Of a stretch of DNA of 64,000 nt, positions 1 through 9,086 are shown in pieces. The number at the start of each line of letters is the position of its first letter. The first letter of the stretch is position 1. Source of the DNA: Brachybacterium huguangmaarense (lineage in GTDB: Bacteria; Actinomycetota; Actinomycetes; Actinomycetales; Dermabacteraceae). Where the stretch lies: the NCBI RefSeq assembly GCF_025725725.1, contig NZ_CP107020.1:1240001-1304000 (forward strand), written 5' to 3'. The notes under the pieces were generated by a model, which searched no databases, was not told the origin of the DNA, and saw nothing but the letters and a program-made list of their open reading frames with translations. Position numbers and translations under genes: made by a program.

Positions 1-1375
1 CGTCGTCGCGCACACCCTCCATGTGGCCGCCGATGTCGTGGCTCCACCAGCCGTAGCCGATGTTCGCCCCGGCCGCCGTGAAGCGCGGCTGGAAGGCGAG
101 GGAGTCCCAGCTGATGATCGAGTCTCCCGAGAAGCCCACCGGGTAGCGGTGGCTGCCCGGCCCGGCGTAGCGCGAGAACGTCAGCGGCCGCCGACCCCCG
201 CGCGCGCTGTCCTCGAAGTGCCCGTGGTTGAGCACCCACAGGGGGTCCAGTCCGTCGCGCCGCGAGTACGGCCCGCTCTGCCAGTCGACCCACCAGAAGT
301 CGGTGCCCAGCTCCTCGAGCCCGCGATGCAGGACCTCGAAGTAGGCGTCCATGAACCGCGGATCCGCGGCGTCGAACTCGATCGGCTCCCCGTCGGCCGG
401 ACGGCCCAGCGCCCGGCACATGGCCTCGTAGGAGTCCTCGAAGGCACGCACCCCGTCGGCCGGATGCACGTTGAGGGTCACCGCCATCCCGCGCTCGTGC
501 AGCTCGCACTGGAAGCGCGCGGGGTCCGCGAACAGCTCGCGGTTCCACGTGTAGCCCGTCCAGCCCGAGCCGTGCACGGGGTCGATGTCGGTCAGATGCC
601 AGTCCATGTCGACCACGGCCACGGAGAAGGGGATCCGGTGGGACCGGAAGCGGTCCATGAGCTCGAGGTAGGAGGCCTCGGAGTAGCGGTGGAAGCGGGA
701 CCACCAGTTGCCGAGCGCGAACCGCGGCAGCAGCGGCTGGGGCCCGCTGATCTCGTAGAGGTCCGCGAGCCCGGCGACATGGTCGCGCCCCTGGGCGAAG
801 ACGTAGAGATCCCTCGCGCCCTCGGGCGCCTCGCGGGGCCCGAGGCGGCCGCCGTCGAACACCATCGAGCCGGAGTCGTCGATCACCGCGTAGCCGACCG
901 TCGAGCTGATGCCGGGCTCGAGCGGGATCGCGCCGTCCGCCTCGTCGAGGGTACGGGCGGCCCCGCCGAGGTTGCCGTCGAGAGCACGCACCGGAGCGCC
1001 CCGGCGTCTGCCCTCGCGGTGCGCCGGGAGCGAGAGGTCCTGCCTGTAGCGCCACACCGAGTGGTACGCCGAGACGCCACCGCCCACCTGCAGCTGGAGC
1101 CCGTTGGTGCTGAAGGGCCCCTCGTCGTACTCGAGCCGGTAGGCGTCGGTGACGACGTGGAGGCGGCCATGGGCGCGGTGGACCCGCACGCCCTCGCGCT
1201 GGACGGGGCGCTGCGTCGCGAACACCGAGGGGCGGTCCTCGAAGCGGCCCGTGGTGGACCACTCGAGGCGCACCACGCGGGGGGTCAGCGGCGTGATCCG
1301 GTAGTTCTCGCCCTGGACGGAGCCGTCCGCGGCGCGGGCCACGGCGGCGGCAGCTGTCTCGGTCACGGCCCTCAC
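1..1375 (-). CDS. Glycoside hydrolase family 31 (alpha-glucosidase/alpha-xylosidase type), 3' end cut off by window
   Basis: Open frame on the minus strand from a GTG at 1375 to the window edge, about 458 residues seen. GH31 enzymes hydrolyse alpha-glycosidic bonds with a two-aspartate retaining mechanism. The N-terminal beta-sandwich region is followed by a (beta/alpha)8 barrel with FALGNWWSR, VVDMDWH, WWVDWQ (candidate nucleophile Asp about residue 364) and GFSGDS (candidate acid/base Asp about 418), then GANIGYGWWSHDIGGH. The GTG overlaps the TGA of the upstream permease gene (GTGA), so it is the last visible gene of the sugar ABC operon and probably degrades the imported oligosaccharide in the cytoplasm; no signal peptide is visible. 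Substrate (alpha-glucoside or alpha-xyloside) cannot be decided because the C-terminal part is missing. Confidence 0.9.
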   Translation of the reverse strand, partial: MRAVTETAAAAVARAADGSVQGENYRITPLTPRVVRLEWSTTGRFEDRPSVFATQRPVQREGVRVHRAHGRLHVVTDAYRLEYDEGPFSTNGLQLQVGGGVSAYHSVWRYRQDLSLPAHREGRRRGAPVRALDGNLGGAARTLDEADGAIPLEPGISSTVGYAVIDDSGSMVFDGGRLGPREAPEGARDLYVFAQGRDHVAGLADLYEISGPQPLLPRFALGNWWSRFHRYSEASYLELMDRFRSHRIPFSVAVVDMDWHLTDIDPVHGSGWTGYTWNRELFADPARFQCELHERGMAVTLNVHPADGVRAFEDSYEAMCRALGRPADGEPIEFDAADPRFMDAYFEVLHRGLEELGTDFWWVDWQSGPYSRRDGLDPLWVLNHGHFEDSARGGRRPLTFSRYAGPGSHRYPVGFSGDSIISWDSLAFQPRFTAAGANIGYGWWSHDIGGHMEGVRDD

Positions 1376-2190
1376 CCCTTGACCGCGGCGCTCGCCGCAC
1401 CGGCGATGAAGCGCCGCTGGAAGACGAGATAGACGACGAGGACCGGCAGGATCGACAGGGTGGTGGCCGCGAACAGCCCTCCGAAGTCCGTCGAGTAGCG
1501 GCCGCTGAAGGTGGTCAGGCCGACCGCGAGCACCTGCTTGGAGTCGTCCTCGATCATGAGGTACGGCCACAGGTAGTCCTCCCAGACCCACAGGAACTGG
1601 AAGATCGCGAGCGCGCTGATCGAGTTCGTGCTCATCGGCAGCACGATCCGATGGAAGATGTAGAGCTCCGAGGCGCCGTCCATGCGGGCGGCCTCGAGGA
1701 TCTCGTCGGGGATGCCGTCCATCGACTGCTTCATCATGAAGATGCCGAATCCCGAGAAGATCACCGGGATGATGATCGACAGCCACGAGCCCTTGAGGCC
1801 CACCTCGGAGAACATCGTGTAGCGCGGGATGATCGTGACCGCCCACGGGATCATCATGGTGGCGAGGATGAACCCGAACAGGGCACCCCGGCCGCGGAAG
1901 ACGTACTTGCCCAGCACGAAGCCCGCGAGCACGCTCGTGTAGATCGAGATCGCCGTGATCGTGACGGACAGGAACACCGAGTTCCCGAAGAGCCGGATGA
2001 AGTCGAAGTTCTGCTGGATGTTCAGGAAGTTGTCGAACGTCCATTCACGGGGCAGGAAGGTCTGGTCGAGCGCGCGGATCTCGCTGTTGGGCTTGAAGGC
2101 GCTCAGCACCATCCACACGAACGGGAAGACCGTGATGACCCCGATCGCGAGAAGGCCGACGTGGAGCACGGCGGACTGGAACCGGCGCAT
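1372..2190 (-). CDS. Carbohydrate ABC transporter permease, MalG type
   Basis: 272 residues, about six membrane segments, normal length for the MalG/CUT1 class of sugar permeases in the cytoplasmic membrane. The EAA loop that docks on the ATPase is visible as EAARMDGASELYIFHRIVLP. It starts two bases after the stop of the MalF-type gene and overlaps the GH31 gene by four bases, so the three are translationally coupled. No ATPase gene is present in the window; CUT1 importers of actinobacteria commonly share a single MsiK-type ATPase encoded elsewhere, which is the likely explanation here (inference). Confidence 0.95.
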   Translation of the reverse strand: MRRFQSAVLHVGLLAIGVITVFPFVWMVLSAFKPNSEIRALDQTFLPREWTFDNFLNIQQNFDFIRLFGNSVFLSVTITAISIYTSVLAGFVLGKYVFRGRGALFGFILATMMIPWAVTIIPRYTMFSEVGLKGSWLSIIIPVIFSGFGIFMMKQSMDGIPDEILEAARMDGASELYIFHRIVLPMSTNSISALAIFQFLWVWEDYLWPYLMIEDDSKQVLAVGLTTFSGRYSTDFGGLFAATTLSILPVLVVYLVFQRRFIAGAASAAVKG

Positions 2191-2191
2191 G

Positions 2192-3142
2192 TCACACCGC
2201 CTTCCGGCCGGAGCGGACGCGACGGGGGCGGGCCCCGGTGCGGGTGCCGATCCCGGTGACCCAGAAGGACAGGATCGTGAGCACCGCGGTCGCCAGGAAC
2301 AGGGCGAACGCGATCGCGGAGGCGTAGCCGAAGTTGTACTTGACGAACGCCTCGTCGTAGATCAGGTACGAGAGCAGGTAGGTCTTGAACCCGGGCCCGC
2401 CCTTGGTCAGCACGAGCACCTGGATGAAGGTCTGCAGATACGAGATCAGCGAGGTGATGACGACGAAGATCATCATCGGCCGCAGCAACGGGAGCGTCAC
2501 GTGCACGAAGCGCTTCCATGCGCCCGCGCCGTCGACCTGGGCCGCCTCCATGACGTCCTCGGGCAGGGAGTAGAGCCCCGCCAGGAACAGGATGACGGCG
2601 TAGCCGAAGTCCTTCCAGATCGTCATCAGCATGATCGCCGGCAGCGCCCAGTGGCTGTCGAACAGCCAGTTCACGTCGGTGCCCAGGAAGGAGTTGACGG
2701 CCCCGACCTGCGGGTCGTACATCATCTTCCACACGTAGGCGACGGCCACGAGCGGGGTCACGGTCGGCATGTAGAACAGGGCCCGGAAGAACGTCTTGAA
2801 CCGGGTCATGCGCGAGAAGATCGCGAGCGCGAGGGCGAGCCCGAGGACCACCCGGGCGGCGATCACCACGAGCCCGAACACGGTCGTGTTGACCACCGAG
2901 GTGACCAGGCGCGGGTCGGCGAACATGCGCGTGTAGTTGTCGATCCCGACGGGGTCGAACCGGCCGTTCAGCGGGTTCCAGTCGTGGAAGCTGCCCGTGA
3001 GCGCGATCGCGACGGGCACGACGAGCAGGACGAGGTTGAAGACGATGAGCAGGATGACCACGGAGTTGCGGATCCCGCGCTCGCCCTTGTAGACGATCCG
3101 ACGCTTGGCGGGGCGCGTGCGCCCCATGGCAAGGGAGTTCAT
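2192..3142 (-). CDS. Carbohydrate ABC transporter permease, MalF type
   Basis: 316 residues with a basic N-terminal tail (GRTRPAKRR) and about six membrane segments. The EAA motif reads EAAQVDGAGAWKRFVHVTLP. It forms the heterodimeric channel with the following MalG-type protein. The ATG at 3142 is preceded by a GGAG five bases upstream, which supports this start over the internal ATG at MGRTRP. Located 43 bases downstream of the binding-protein gene in the same direction. Confidence 0.95.
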   Translation of the reverse strand: MNSLAMGRTRPAKRRIVYKGERGIRNSVVILLIVFNLVLLVVPVAIALTGSFHDWNPLNGRFDPVGIDNYTRMFADPRLVTSVVNTTVFGLVVIAARVVLGLALALAIFSRMTRFKTFFRALFYMPTVTPLVAVAYVWKMMYDPQVGAVNSFLGTDVNWLFDSHWALPAIMLMTIWKDFGYAVILFLAGLYSLPEDVMEAAQVDGAGAWKRFVHVTLPLLRPMMIFVVITSLISYLQTFIQVLVLTKGGPGFKTYLLSYLIYDEAFVKYNFGYASAIAFALFLATAVLTILSFWVTGIGTRTGARPRRVRSGRKAV

Positions 3143-3185
3143 GGTGGCTCCAGACGGGCCCGGCGCGCGGCCGGGCCCGTTCCGA

Positions 3186-4562
3186 TCAGTGGGAGGGCTG
3201 GTAGAACGCGTACTTGTCCTCGACGGCGGCGAAGTCCGCGGAGGTGAGGTCCTTCTCGATGCCCGCCTGGGCGGCCTTCATCGCGTCGTCGGGGCTCGTG
3301 CCGTTGAAGAGGATGTCCTGCCACATCGTCTTGGCGTTCTCCTCGATGGTCGCGGGCATCGGCCCGGGCCAGATGTAGTGCTCGATGCCGTCGGCGAGCG
3401 ACGACAGCTGGGGGTCGGCCGTGATGTCGGCGTCCTCGGCGAGCGGCTTGTACATCGGGAAGACGTGGTAGTTCAGGCAGAGCGCCTTCAGGTTCTCCTC
3501 GCTCGTGAGGTAGAACTTCAGGAAGTCCTGGGCGACCGCCTTGGCGGCGTCGTCGGCGTTCTTGTTGATGCCGAGGGTGGACTCGCCGTTGTAGCGGTCG
3601 AAGGCGTACGGCTGCTGCCCGGCCTCCGGCACCGGCGTGCGGAAGGTGTTGTACTTCGCGTCCGGGAAGTCCTGGGCGAGCGTGCCGCCCAGGTGGGTCC
3701 ACGAGTAGACCATCGCGGACTGGCCCTGGCCGAAGGACTCGCCCGAGTCGTTGCCGAAGTCTTTCGAGCCGACCTTGTCGGTGTCGTAGAACCCGGTGAA
3801 CATCGCGATCAGGTCGCTCATCGCGTCCGACGCGAAGGTCGGGGTCTTCTGGTCCTCGGCGAAGAGGTTCTGGCCGTGCTGGTAGGGCAGGCCCGGCGTG
3901 AAGGCGTTGAACTGGCTGTTGAAGTTGAAGCCCGCCTGCGTGATCGTGTCGCCCTCAGCGACCGTGAGCTTCGTGGCCACCTCGCGCAGCTGGTCCCAGG
4001 TCTGGGGGATGTCGGCGTCGCCGAGGCCCGCCTTCTCCCACAGCTCGGTGTTGTAGTAGATGACCCCGCTCATGAGCCCGTAGTCGGTGTAGTAGAGCTT
4101 GCCGTCGATCACGTGGGCGTCGGCGCCCGTGTAGTCGGCCGAGAGCTGCTCGAGATCGACGTTGTACGGCTCGAGGTACGGGAAGAGGTTGGCGTGGTAG
4201 CTGTTGTGGATGTTGAAGATGGCGGGGTTGCCGCCGTCCTTGAGCGCGAGGGGGAGCTTCGTCCAGTAGTCCTCCCACGGCTGCTTGACGACCTTGATCT
4301 TCACGTTGGTGTGGATCGCGGAATACGCCTCAGCGAACTTCCCGAAGATCGTGTCGCCGTCCCACAGCCACCACTCGAGCGTGATCGGCTCGCCGTCGTT
4401 GACGAGGTGGTTGGGGTCGTACGTGAGGGTCTTGCCCTGCACCGGGTGACCGCTCGGCGCGGACTCCATCTTCTCGGGCCCGTCGCTCGAGCACGCCGTG
4501 AGGGAGGCCGCGCCGGCCAGGCCGATCGCGGAGGCTGAGAGGAATGAGCGTCGACTGAACAT
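3186..4562 (-). CDS. Sugar-binding lipoprotein of the ABC importer
   Basis: 458 residues, family-typical length for CUT1 extracellular solute-binding proteins. The N-terminus has a twin-arginine-like start (FSRRSFLSASAIG) followed by a lipobox (SLTAC), so it is predicted to be exported, possibly folded through Tat, cleaved before Cys24 and lipid anchored on the outer face of the membrane. Aromatic-rich stretches such as LEWWLWDGDTIFGKF are usual for oligosaccharide binders. It is the first gene of the operon that continues with two permeases and the GH31 enzyme. The LacI-type operator lies about 80 bases upstream, so expression is probably induced by the imported sugar. Confidence 0.93.
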   Translation of the reverse strand: MFSRRSFLSASAIGLAGAASLTACSSDGPEKMESAPSGHPVQGKTLTYDPNHLVNDGEPITLEWWLWDGDTIFGKFAEAYSAIHTNVKIKVVKQPWEDYWTKLPLALKDGGNPAIFNIHNSYHANLFPYLEPYNVDLEQLSADYTGADAHVIDGKLYYTDYGLMSGVIYYNTELWEKAGLGDADIPQTWDQLREVATKLTVAEGDTITQAGFNFNSQFNAFTPGLPYQHGQNLFAEDQKTPTFASDAMSDLIAMFTGFYDTDKVGSKDFGNDSGESFGQGQSAMVYSWTHLGGTLAQDFPDAKYNTFRTPVPEAGQQPYAFDRYNGESTLGINKNADDAAKAVAQDFLKFYLTSEENLKALCLNYHVFPMYKPLAEDADITADPQLSSLADGIEHYIWPGPMPATIEENAKTMWQDILFNGTSPDDAMKAAQAGIEKDLTSADFAAVEDKYAFYQPSH

Positions 4563-4640
4563 GATCCACCGTCCTTGCCAGAGAGTTCAGCGCCCGGGGA
4601 TGCCAGGCTGGTCCAGCGTCCGCCATCCCGAGTGGCGAGG

Positions 4641-4652
4641 TTTAACGCTAAA
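4641..4652. promoter_or_regulatory. Candidate LacI-family operator
   Basis: TTTAACGCTAAA is a near-palindrome centred on CG, the usual layout of LacI/GalR-family operators. It sits in the 160-base divergent gap between the sugar-binding protein gene (minus) and the lacI gene (plus), so one bound repressor could control both directions. It is markedly AT-rich against its surroundings. Confidence 0.65.
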
Positions 4653-4722
4653 CTGAAGGTAACGTAGCCCATACGGTGGCGATGTACAAGAAATCGGCGC
4701 CTACTCGCTCGAGGAGGCCCGG

Positions 4723-5799
4723 ATGACGACGCTCGCCGATGTCGCGAAGGCCGCCGGTGTCAGCACGATGACCGTGTCGAACGTGCTCGCGGGACGCTCG
4801 AGCAAGGTCTCGGCGACGACCGCCGCGCGCGTGCTCGAAGCGGTCGCGGCGACCGGCTACGTGCCCAGCGGGGCCGCCCGGTCGCTCTCGGGCCGCCGTT
4901 CCCGCATCGTGGCGCTCGTGATCAACGGCCACGGCGAGGTCATGACCTCCACGCACGACGCCCGCTACGTGGGCGAGCTCGCCCTCGCGCTCCAGAACCG
5001 CGGGTACTTCTCGATGCTCGTGACCGCGACGGACCTCGGCGAGACCGTCGCGAGCCTGAAGTCCTGGAACGTCGACGGGGCAATCCTCATCAACACGATG
5101 GCGATGGAGATCGACGAGCTGCGCGAGGCGCACGACGTGCCCATGCTGTTCTCGGACAACTACTCCGAGGATCCGACGATCCTGACGGTGCGCGCGGACG
5201 ACGCGGCCGGCGGCAGGCTCGCGGCCGAACACCTCCTCGAGCGCGGGCACCGCGAGGCCACGTTCATCGGGCCGGTGCACTACAGCGTGAGCGTCGACGA
5301 CGAGCGCTGGCGCGGATTCCGGGGGCCCTTCGAGCGGGCCGGGCTTCGCGCCCCCGACGCGATCCAGGTCGCGACCACGAACGTGGTCTCGGGGATCGCG
5401 CTGGCCGAGCAGCTCGTCCGGGAGGACAGGGTCCCCGCCGCCGCCCTGTGCTCGGCCGACGACCTGGCGGCCGGCTTCCTGATCGGGCTCACCCGAGCAG
5501 GCATCCGCGTGCCCGAGGACGTGTCGCTCATCGGCTACGACGGCTTCGACATCAGCCGGGTGACGGCGCCCGGCCTCACCACGATCGCCCAGGACATCGG
5601 CGCCAAGGCCGCGCGGAGCGTCGACTCCCTGCTCGCGGCGATCACCGGAGCGGCCGAGCCGGACCGCGCCGCGCCGCTCTCGGTCTCGCTCGTGGAGCGC
5701 GAGTCCGTGCGCCGCGTCGGGCCGGCGCTCGCTGTGCCGGGCTCCGGCGGCGCACCGAGCGGAACGGCCGATGACGGGCCCGGCCCGGCTGTCGCCTGA
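4723..5799 (+). CDS. LacI-family transcriptional regulator
   Basis: 358 residues, usual length 330-350. The N-terminal helix-turn-helix and hinge are plain: LADVAKAAGVSTMTVSNVLA, then a hinge helix ending GAARSLSGRRS. The rest is a periplasmic-binding-protein-like sugar-sensing domain with the family ending motif SLIGYDGFDISR and TTIAQDIGAKA. Start ATG at 4723 has GAGGAGG five bases upstream. It is divergent from the sugar importer operon and very probably represses it until the sugar ligand binds. The C-terminal 20 residues are low-complexity and Gly/Pro rich. Confidence 0.95.
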   Translation: MTTLADVAKAAGVSTMTVSNVLAGRSSKVSATTAARVLEAVAATGYVPSGAARSLSGRRSRIVALVINGHGEVMTSTHDARYVGELALALQNRGYFSMLVTATDLGETVASLKSWNVDGAILINTMAMEIDELREAHDVPMLFSDNYSEDPTILTVRADDAAGGRLAAEHLLERGHREATFIGPVHYSVSVDDERWRGFRGPFERAGLRAPDAIQVATTNVVSGIALAEQLVREDRVPAAALCSADDLAAGFLIGLTRAGIRVPEDVSLIGYDGFDISRVTAPGLTTIAQDIGAKAARSVDSLLAAITGAAEPDRAAPLSVSLVERESVRRVGPALAVPGSGGAPSGTADDGPGPAVA

Positions 5800-5890
5800 C
5801 GGCACGCATCGGGAGCCCCGGGTGCCGCACGCGGGCGCTGCGCCGGACCGGCGGCCGGGAAATCCATGCGACGCCGCCGTGCCGACGGTC

Positions 5891-5896
5891 TACCGT
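5891..5896 (+). promoter_or_regulatory. -10 hexamer of probable leaderless promoter (FBP gene)
   Basis: TACCGT seven bases before the ATG at 5904, with no Shine-Dalgarno sequence between them. The spacing would place the transcription start at or next to the start codon. Confidence 0.5.
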
Positions 5897-5903
5897 GGTG
5901 CCA

Positions 5904-6407
5904 ATGAGACCGCTCAGCGAGGACCAGATCCGCGACTCGTTCATCAACACCACGGTGCGTGAGGCACGTCAGGTCACGGTGCCCGACCTCGACGCCGTGC
6001 GCTGGGACGATGTCGAGTACCTCGGATGGCGCGACCCCAAGCGCGACCTGCTCTCCTACGTCGTGCTCGAGCTCGACGACGAGGCCGTCGGCATCATGCT
6101 GCGCACCCAGCCGCCCAGCCCACACCGGCGCAAGATGATGTGCGCGTGGTGCCAGGACGTCACGATCGCCGACCCGGCCGTGCTCTACGTGGCTCGCCGG
6201 GCAGGGGCGCCGGGCCGCAAGGGCGGCACCATCGGCACCGCGATCTGTGCGGGCTTCCGCTGCTCGGCCAACGTGCGCCGGGCGCCGTCGCTGACCGAGA
6301 TGAGCGGCGGCTCCGACGAGGAGAAGCAGTACTGGATCGACCTGCGTATCCAGGAGCTCCGGGACCGTTCGGCGTCGTTCGTGCGCGAGGTCGCGCGGAC
6401 GGCGTGA
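5904..6407 (+). CDS. FBP-domain treble-clef zinc-finger protein (EF-G-binding type)
   Basis: 167 residues. The C-terminal half carries a four-cysteine treble-clef zinc site: CAWCQD and, about 30 residues later, CAGFRCSANV. This matches the family named for fusidic-acid resistance FusB-like EF-G-binding proteins, which rescue EF-G stalled on ribosomes; chromosomal actinobacterial members are common and their physiological role is not settled. Two in-frame GTG codons (5895, 5898) lie just upstream, but 5895 falls inside the TACCGT hexamer, so the ATG is preferred. Convergent with the UvrA-like gene. Confidence 0.85.
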   Translation: MRPLSEDQIRDSFINTTVREARQVTVPDLDAVRWDDVEYLGWRDPKRDLLSYVVLELDDEAVGIMLRTQPPSPHRRKMMCAWCQDVTIADPAVLYVARRAGAPGRKGGTIGTAICAGFRCSANVRRAPSLTEMSGGSDEEKQYWIDLRIQELRDRSASFVREVARTA

Positions 6408-6453
6408 CGGCCCTGCCCCGCGGAACGTCGCACACCGGCCAGGGCGCTGCCGC

Positions 6454-9033
6454 TCAGCTCCGGTCCAGGTGGCGCGCGAGATAGGTGCCGGTCGAGGACT
6501 CCGTCGCGGCGCTCACTTGCTCGGGCGTGCCGGTGGCCACGATCCGGCCTCCCGCCTCGCCGCCGCCGGGTCCCATGTCGATGATCCAGTCGGCGTCGGC
6601 GATCATGTCGAGGTCGTGCTCGATGACGACGAGGGTCGCGCCGTGGTCGACGAGCCGGTCGAGCACACGCAGCAGGGTGCGCACGTCGAGCGGGTGCAGC
6701 CCCACGCTGGGCTCGTCGAACACGAACACGGAGTCGGTCTGCGTGCGATCGACCTGCCCGGCGAGCTTGAGCCGCTGGGCCTCGCCGCCCGAGAGCGCGG
6801 GCGTGTCCTCGCCGAGCGTCAGGTAGCCGAGCCCGAGGTCGACGAGCGTCGTGAGCCGGCGGCGCACGGGCGGGATGTCTCCCACCAGGTCGATCGCCTC
6901 GCTCACGGTCGTGCCCATCAGCTCCGGCAGGGAGACCCCGCGACCCTCCGCGTCGTCGTGGGGCCCGCCCTCCTGCGCCTCCTCGCCCGCGCCGTCGTGC
7001 TCCGCGGAGCGCCCGGGCACCGCGCGGCGGATCTCGTCGGCCTCGGGCGCATAGCGCCGGCCGTCGCACTCGGGGCAGTCGATGTCGATGTCGGGCAGGA
7101 ACTGCACGTCGAGCGACACGCGGCCCGTCCCCTCGCAGCGAGGGCAGCGCAGCGAGCCGGTGTTGTAGGAGAAGTCGCCGAGCGTGAGCCCGCGCGCGAC
7201 GGCCTCGTCGGTGCGGGCGAAGGCGCGTCGCAGGTCGTCGAGCACACCGGAGTAGGTGGCGACGGTCGAGCGCACGTTGACGCCGATCGGCGTCGCGTCG
7301 ATCTGGTGGATCCGGGCGATGCCGTCGGCCTCGAGCGAGGCCACGTGCGACGGCAGGCCACGGTCCTCGACCGCGGCCCGGACCGCCGGGACGAGCGACT
7401 CGAGCACCATCGTCGTCTTGCCCGAGCCGGACACGCCGGTCACCGCGGTCAGGCGGCCGCGCGGGATCTCCACGTCGAGCGCGCGGACGGTGTGCAGCGG
7501 CGCTGTCCGCAGCCGGATCGTGCCGGAGGCGAACACGTCGTCGGCCTCCGCGCGACGGCGTGCCGCGACCTGCTCGGCACCCGACAGGAACGGTCCGAGC
7601 CGCGATGCCGGGTCGGCCGCGACGTGCGCGACCTCGCCCTGGGCGATCACGGTGCCGCCGTCGCGGCCGGAGCCGGGCCCGATCTCGATCAGATGGTCGG
7701 CCTCGCGGAGCACCTGCACGTCGTGGTCCACGAGCAGCACGGAGTTGCCGTCGCCCAGCAGGTCGCCCACGAGCTCGAGCAGGCCGTCGATGTTGGAGGG
7801 GTGCAGGCCGATGCTCGGCTCGTCCAGCACGTACAGCACGCCCGTCGTGCGGTTGCGCACGGCACGCGCGAGCTGGACGCGCTGGCGCTCGCCGGTCGAG
7901 AGCGTCGAGCCGGCGCGGTCGAGGCTCAGGTACCCGAGGCCCAGGTGCACGAGGCGCGCGGCCATCTGCGTGAACTGGTCCACGAGCCCGCGCGCCATCG
8001 GATGCATGGGCTCGGGCAGCGGGTCGGTGATCGTCCGCGCCCACGCGATCACGTCGTCGAGGGTCTTGGCGGTCGCGTCCGCGAGGGTGATCCCGTCGAT
8101 CTCGGGGCGGCGCGCGGCCTCCGACAGGCGGCTGCCGTGGCAGTCGGGGCACGTGCGCTCGCTCAGGAAGCGGCTCACCCGTGCGAGGCGCTTCTCGTCC
8201 TTGGCACGCCGCAGCTCCTCGGTGACGGTCAGACGGGCGTTGCGGAAGGTGAAGTCGAGGTCGTGCACGCCCTTCTTCGAGGTGACGGTGATGTGCTTCT
8301 TCTCGGCCGGCCCGCCGAGCACGATCTCCCGCTCATGGGCGGTCAGGTCGCGCCAGGGCACGTCGGTGCGCACCCCGAACTCGCGCACGATGTCGGGCTG
8401 CACGTTGAAGCCGAACATGTTCCAGGGCACGACGGCCCCGCCGTCGAGCGTCTTGGACGGGTCGGGGACGAGCGAGGCGTCGTCGACGTCGCGCACGATC
8501 CCGGTGCCCTCGCACCGGGGGCACGCTCCCTCGGAGTTGAAGGCGAGCGCCTCCGCCCCGGGCGCGTGCACCTCGGCCCCGCACGTCGGACACGTGAACG
8601 GCACCTCCGCGGCGACGTCGATCGTCGGGGGCACCCGATGCCCGTTCGGGCACACGTGCGAGGCCAGGCGGGAGAACATCAGCCGCAGCACGTTCAGCAG
8701 CTCCGTCGAGGTGCCGAAGGTCGAGCGCACCCCGGGCACGCCCGGCCGCTGGCGCAGCGCGAGCGCCGCGGGCACGTGGGTCACGGCGTCCACGTCGGCG
8801 CGCGGGGCCTGGGCCATGCGCCGCCGTGTGTAGGTCGACAGGGCCTCGACGTAGCGGCGCGACCCCTCGGCGTACAGCACCCCCATCGCGAGCGACGACT
8901 TGCCGGAGCCGGACACGCCGGCGATCCCGACCAGGCGGTTCAGGGGGACGTCGACGTCGATGTCCCGGAGGTTGTGCACGCGGGCGCCGCGCACGGACAC
9001 ATGATCGGGCTGGGGGCGGTCGGCGGGAGGCAC
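6454..9033 (-). CDS. UvrA-like ABC-class ATPase (UvrA paralogue, excinuclease/drug-resistance type)
   Basis: 859 residues from a GTG at 9033, shorter than housekeeping UvrA (about 950). Two ABC ATPase halves are visible: Walker A GVSGSGKSSLAMG near residue 45 with signature LSTGERQRVQLARAV, then GVSGSGKTTMVLE near 535 with LSGGEAQRLKLAG. Cysteine pairs for zinc modules are kept (CPNGH...CPTCG...CPRCEGTG in the first half, CPRCEGTG and CPECDG in the second). UvrA recognises DNA damage with UvrB; shorter class II paralogues have been linked to self-resistance against DNA-binding drugs, and this looks like one of those. It stands alone with no uvrB beside it. A longer start at 9090 is possible but lies upstream of the promoter hexamer. 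Confidence 0.9.
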   Translation of the reverse strand: MPPADRPQPDHVSVRGARVHNLRDIDVDVPLNRLVGIAGVSGSGKSSLAMGVLYAEGSRRYVEALSTYTRRRMAQAPRADVDAVTHVPAALALRQRPGVPGVRSTFGTSTELLNVLRLMFSRLASHVCPNGHRVPPTIDVAAEVPFTCPTCGAEVHAPGAEALAFNSEGACPRCEGTGIVRDVDDASLVPDPSKTLDGGAVVPWNMFGFNVQPDIVREFGVRTDVPWRDLTAHEREIVLGGPAEKKHITVTSKKGVHDLDFTFRNARLTVTEELRRAKDEKRLARVSRFLSERTCPDCHGSRLSEAARRPEIDGITLADATAKTLDDVIAWARTITDPLPEPMHPMARGLVDQFTQMAARLVHLGLGYLSLDRAGSTLSTGERQRVQLARAVRNRTTGVLYVLDEPSIGLHPSNIDGLLELVGDLLGDGNSVLLVDHDVQVLREADHLIEIGPGSGRDGGTVIAQGEVAHVAADPASRLGPFLSGAEQVAARRRAEADDVFASGTIRLRTAPLHTVRALDVEIPRGRLTAVTGVSGSGKTTMVLESLVPAVRAAVEDRGLPSHVASLEADGIARIHQIDATPIGVNVRSTVATYSGVLDDLRRAFARTDEAVARGLTLGDFSYNTGSLRCPRCEGTGRVSLDVQFLPDIDIDCPECDGRRYAPEADEIRRAVPGRSAEHDGAGEEAQEGGPHDDAEGRGVSLPELMGTTVSEAIDLVGDIPPVRRRLTTLVDLGLGYLTLGEDTPALSGGEAQRLKLAGQVDRTQTDSVFVFDEPSVGLHPLDVRTLLRVLDRLVDHGATLVVIEHDLDMIADADWIIDMGPGGGEAGGRIVATGTPEQVSAATESSTGTYLARHLDRS

Positions 9034-9039
9034 GCGCCC

Positions 9040-9045
9040 ACCGTA
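9040..9045 (-). promoter_or_regulatory. -10 hexamer of probable leaderless promoter (UvrA-like gene)
   Basis: TACGGT on the minus strand, exactly six bases before the GTG at 9033. It argues for that start codon rather than the upstream ATG at 9090. Confidence 0.5.
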
Positions 9046-9086
9046 GCCCGCAGGGGCGACAGCCGGCCGAGCAGGGCCGGGACCGT

